Part shown: positions 62,286 through 64,000 of the stretch, in pieces
Position numbering within the stretch: the stretch's first letter is position 1
How the letters are laid out: each line of letters opens with the position of its first letter
Origin: GCA-002728855 sp036340635
GTDB lineage: Bacteria; Bacteroidota; Bacteroidia; Flavobacteriales; Flavobacteriaceae
Direction of reading: 5' to 3'
DNA: 64,000 nucleotides
Assembly: GCA_036340635.1 (NCBI GenBank)
Contig: JAYYYF010000021.1
Coordinates: 54,231-118,230 of the forward strand
Program-made: the position numbers and the translations under genes
Notes under the pieces: generated by a model
Told to the model about the DNA's origin: nothing
Seen by the model: only the letters and a program-made list of their open reading frames with translations
Database searches by the model: none

Positions 62286-62918
62286 TTATCTTTTTTTTAT
62301 GATTTCTTTGGGTCGGGCATACTCCATTCTTTTTTGCAACTGGGGTAGGGCATATCCATCAAGCCCATTAATGGCAACCACTTCTCCAGACTCTAGTTTT
62401 ACCCAGCCATCCTTTTGAAGTAGCTGATCCTTAATAAAAATATGCTCTATGGAAGCTATAATAAGGACACAACCATTCTCTTTTATGAGGTATTCGTTGA
62501 GGTAACGACATCCCAAGCAAATAGGTGAACCTTTTACATATGGAGCTTGCCAATCTAGTCTGTAATCTGATTCCAATTGGGTTTGATCAAACTCCGAAAT
62601 GTTTTCATCGTATTTAGCACTTGTATGGTGGGCTTGCTCTATTTGTCTCAATGTGACATGGTTTACCGTAAAGACTTTATTTTCTTTAATATTTTTGTAG
62701 GTGTCACGGGGAACTGTATTTGGCCGTAATGTAAAATGAAGTAGGGCGGGATTGCTCCCCAGATGAGTTATAGAACTGAAAATGGCAACATTTTCTTCGC
62801 CAGAGTTGGATCTTGTACCGATCAAATTGGCGGATTTATAACCTGTAATACTGTTAATAAGGTTTAGACGATATATTTTTGAAAAACCCTGGATATCATT
62901 TGTGTTGAAATGTTGCAT
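62286..62918 (-). CDS. Flavin reductase family protein
   Basis: A 210-residue FMN-binding split-barrel protein. NLINSITGYKSANLIGTRSNSGEENVAIFSSITHLGSNPALLHFTLRP is the flavin-binding N-terminal part and VFTVNHVTLRQIEQAHHTSAKY the following block. The partner monooxygenase is not evident nearby. It could be a stand-alone flavin reductase. It lies eight bases upstream of the methyltransferase. Confidence 0.85.
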   Translation of the reverse strand: MQHFNTNDIQGFSKIYRLNLINSITGYKSANLIGTRSNSGEENVAIFSSITHLGSNPALLHFTLRPNTVPRDTYKNIKENKVFTVNHVTLRQIEQAHHTSAKYDENISEFDQTQLESDYRLDWQAPYVKGSPICLGCRYLNEYLIKENGCVLIIASIEHIFIKDQLLQKDGWVKLESGEVVAINGLDGYALPQLQKRMEYARPKEIIKKR

Positions 62919-62927
62919 TTAGATCAT

Positions 62928-63137
62928 TTAAGGATTAGATTGTTTATCAAAATATAATATTGCAGCCAATAAACCAATAACAATAATGACTAAGCCTGTA
63001 ACAAAAATGTAATGATCTGAAATCGCATTGGTAGATAAAAAACCTTCTTCAGTTACTTTTTGATCAACAAATCGAATGATAATCCCCAGGGGAATCAATA
63101 TCAGGATGAAACTTAGTTTCTTTAATCTCTCTTTCAT
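62928..63137 (-). CDS. Small two-helix membrane protein, unknown
   Basis: A 69-residue protein with two hydrophobic helices (about 9-24 and 43-62) separated by a polar loop, and a short C-terminal tail. No family is recognised. Its spacing of nine bases from the flavin reductase suggests one transcript. Confidence 0.6.
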   Translation of the reverse strand: MKERLKKLSFILILIPLGIIIRFVDQKVTEEGFLSTNAISDHYIFVTGLVIIVIGLLAAILYFDKQSNP

Positions 63138-63186
63138 AATTTATTTTCTGTGTCGAAGGTCTAAAATAAATAACCAAACAATTAAT

Positions 63187-63459
63187 TTATGTTGATTTTA
63201 AAGAATCCGTTTTTATTTCAGGATTATCAAAATTTAATGATTTTATGCATCTGAGGTGGGCACTTTCAAAGTCATTGAATTTATTCTTACAATTTTTCAC
63301 TGATGGCATTTTATTTATATTCTTCAGAAAAGTTTTATTACTCAATATTTCCGTACACAAACATGCATCAGCATCTTTAATATTATCATTAGTCTCAACA
63401 ATAAAGATCAGAAGTATTATGCAGATAACGAAACCTAGAATTAAAATTTTGTTAAACAT
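63187..63459 (-). CDS. Small secreted or anchored cysteine-containing protein, unknown
   Basis: A 90-residue protein with one N-terminal helix (about 3-21) and a polar domain with four cysteines (in ACLCTE, VKNCKN and LRCIK), which could form disulfides outside the cytoplasm. No family is recognised. A plus-strand frame covers the same bases, but the helix and the position in a minus-strand run favour this one. It starts 50 bases after the candidate RNA terminator. Confidence 0.5.
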   Translation of the reverse strand: MFNKILILGFVICIILLIFIVETNDNIKDADACLCTEILSNKTFLKNINKMPSVKNCKNKFNDFESAHLRCIKSLNFDNPEIKTDSLKST

Positions 63460-63509
63460 ATTTATTCAACATATTAAGTAAAGATAATTATTGAAATTAA
63501 AAATGCTCA

Positions 63510-63547
63510 AAAAAAATTGGGCGGTTAGAAGAAGAGCCGCCCAATTA
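63510..63547 (-). terminator. Intrinsic terminator, minus strand
   Basis: A ten-base-pair stem (63547..63538 with 63525..63516), twelve-base loop, and T-run 63515..63510 on the minus strand. On the plus strand no T-run follows, so it acts leftward. No protein gene precedes it on that strand within the window, so it must end a non-coding transcript or one entering from the right. Confidence 0.75.
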
Positions 63548-63626
63548 ACGAAATAATAAAAAAAACCAAACAATTAAATTAACTAAACTAGGTATTTGAC
63601 ATTTATGTGTTTCAGTACCTAATTAC
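63510..63626 (-). ncRNA. Candidate small RNA (about 117 nt), promoter and terminator present
   Basis: On the minus strand, TATTTTTG (63639..63632) is a -7 box, with a TTTA at 63660..63657 as a weak -33. From the predicted start near 63626 the RNA forms a 6-bp hairpin (TAGGTA with TACCTA around a 21-base loop), then a T-rich linker. It ends in the GC-rich 10-bp hairpin AATTGGGCGG / CCGCCCAATT with a T-run to 63510. Neither known small RNAs nor a leader-peptide arrangement is recognised. It could instead be the attenuated 5' leader of the gene at 63459. Confidence 0.45.
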
Positions 63627-63639
63627 GATTCAAAAATAT

Positions 63640-63910
63640 TGAGCTTTTTTAGATTTAAAAAAATAAAATCCCTTTTCATAAACGTTTTTATGACATATAT
63701 AAAATAATTCCAAAGATTTTTTCAAATCATTAAATAGAAAGATTGAAATTGAATAATTCTCAATAAACTGCAAAATCTTATAAAATTATATTTGAAAAAA
63801 AATCATTTTAATTGATTTGGTGATAATAATTTAACTTTTCATTGTGATTATTGAAAAATCCATATTTGAGCTAAAGACAAACTTTATCCAAACAAGAAAA
63901 GCTATTTAAT
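63640..63910. other. Gene-free AT-rich spacer
   Basis: Between the candidate RNA promoter and the tRNA promoter I see no open frame with coding character and no hairpin. Homopolymer A/T runs dominate. The whole protein-free stretch (63460-63950) is the longest in the window. Confidence 0.6.
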
Positions 63911-63940
63911 TTTGTACTCTAAGTTGATTGATTAATTTTA
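63911..63940 (+). promoter_or_regulatory. Putative tRNA-Val promoter
   Basis: TTTG (63911-63914) and TAATTTTA (63933-63940) are 18 bases apart; the -7 box departs from TAnnTTTG only in its last base. The predicted start lies about five bases before the mature tRNA. Confidence 0.45.
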
Positions 63941-63950
63941 TAATCTAAAT

Positions 63951-64000
63951 GGGTGTTTAGCTCAGTTGGTTTAGAGCGCTACCTTGACAGGGTAGAAGTC
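63951..64000 (+). tRNA. tRNA-Val (anticodon GAC), 3' part outside window
   Basis: GGGTGTT starts the acceptor stem, TA follows, GCTC/GAGC is the D stem with the AGTTGGT loop, and CTACC (63979-63983) pairs with GGTAG (63991-63995) around the loop TTGACAG. The anticodon GAC (63986-63988) reads GUC/GUU valine codons. The variable loop, T arm and acceptor 3' strand are cut off by the window edge. Confidence 0.92.

Noticed and set aside
63470..63580. TTG-initiated Phe/Tyr-containing frame on the minus strand overlapping the terminator, as a second leader peptide
   Set aside because: The frame runs through the whole terminator hairpin and on past it, it has no antiterminator partner, and no amino acid gene follows.
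1..64000. CRISPR arrays, insertion sequences, prophage or integrated islands
   Set aside because: I found no regularly spaced repeats, transposase or integrase genes, attachment duplications, or stretch with different composition. The tRNA-Val at the right edge has no visible integration next to it.

Overview
This window is an AT-rich, tightly packed chromosomal segment of a flavobacterium (Bacteroidota, Flavobacteriia), probably marine and genome-streamlined. The evidence is: promoters of the Bacteroidota type (a -7 box TAnnTTTG, sometimes with a TTTG at -33); a Na+-NQR operon with ApbE, plus a membrane pyrophosphatase; a methionine synthase split into two genes; T9SS plug (DUF5103) and GldA-like genes; the lineage-typical gene sets psd-cdsA-LUD-ftsH-rsfS, coaD-ddl / PASTA-rluD and pyrE-NUDIX; and intergenic gaps of often fewer than 10 bases. 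I saw no insertion sequence, prophage, CRISPR array or island. Almost everything is core metabolism, so the interest lies in regulation and small genes.

Layout. 1-7.5 kb: Kdo transferase (cut by the left edge), a sugar aminotransferase, an exported amidohydrolase, fabD-folA, a class V aminotransferase, thyA and a bifunctional nuclease. 7.6-11.5 kb: pdhB, the cation-pumping pyrophosphatase hppA and a deoxynucleoside kinase. 11.5-20.3 kb: a complete methionine/SAM operon (metK-metY-metX-osmC-metH1-metH2-metF) behind what looks like a SAM-II riboswitch. 20.3-25.1 kb: a gldA-like ATPase, then the Phe/Tyr operon (pheA-aminotransferase-tyrA-DAHP synthase/chorismate mutase), preceded by a Phe/Tyr-rich leader peptide, an antiterminator and an intrinsic terminator. 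That is a classical attenuator. 25-30 kb: an aminotransferase, rsmG, pruA and the T9SS plug gene. 30-37 kb: nqrABCDEF-apbE. 37-43.7 kb: methyltransferase, map, thioredoxin-like lipoprotein, gpmI, rsgA, dtd, murB and DUF1573. 43.7-56.8 kb: valS, psd, cdsA, LUD, ftsH, rsfS, birA, pyrE, NUDIX, coaD, ddl, PASTA, rluD and yaaA, then a 44-residue bTHX ribosomal protein. 57-64 kb: a GNAT gene with a possible decayed lipoprotein gene upstream, exported proteins including an M1 peptidase, tatA, an O-methyltransferase, a flavin reductase, two small membrane proteins, a candidate small RNA, and a tRNA-Val(GAC) cut by the right edge.

How the parts fit together. The methionine genes turn homoserine, sulfide and folate C1 units into SAM, and the SAM sensor precedes the first gene, so one RNA switch could control the whole route. 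The aromatic operon makes both Phe and Tyr, and its leader peptide tests for both. NQR and the pyrophosphatase point to sodium-based energetics. The most valuable observations are the aromatic attenuator (21.04-21.20 kb) and the metK riboswitch with its two competing hairpins (11.55-11.67 kb). Next come the candidate small RNA near 63.5-63.6 kb and the possible gene remnant near 57.4-57.6 kb. All functional calls come from reading motifs and neighbours. No database search was run.
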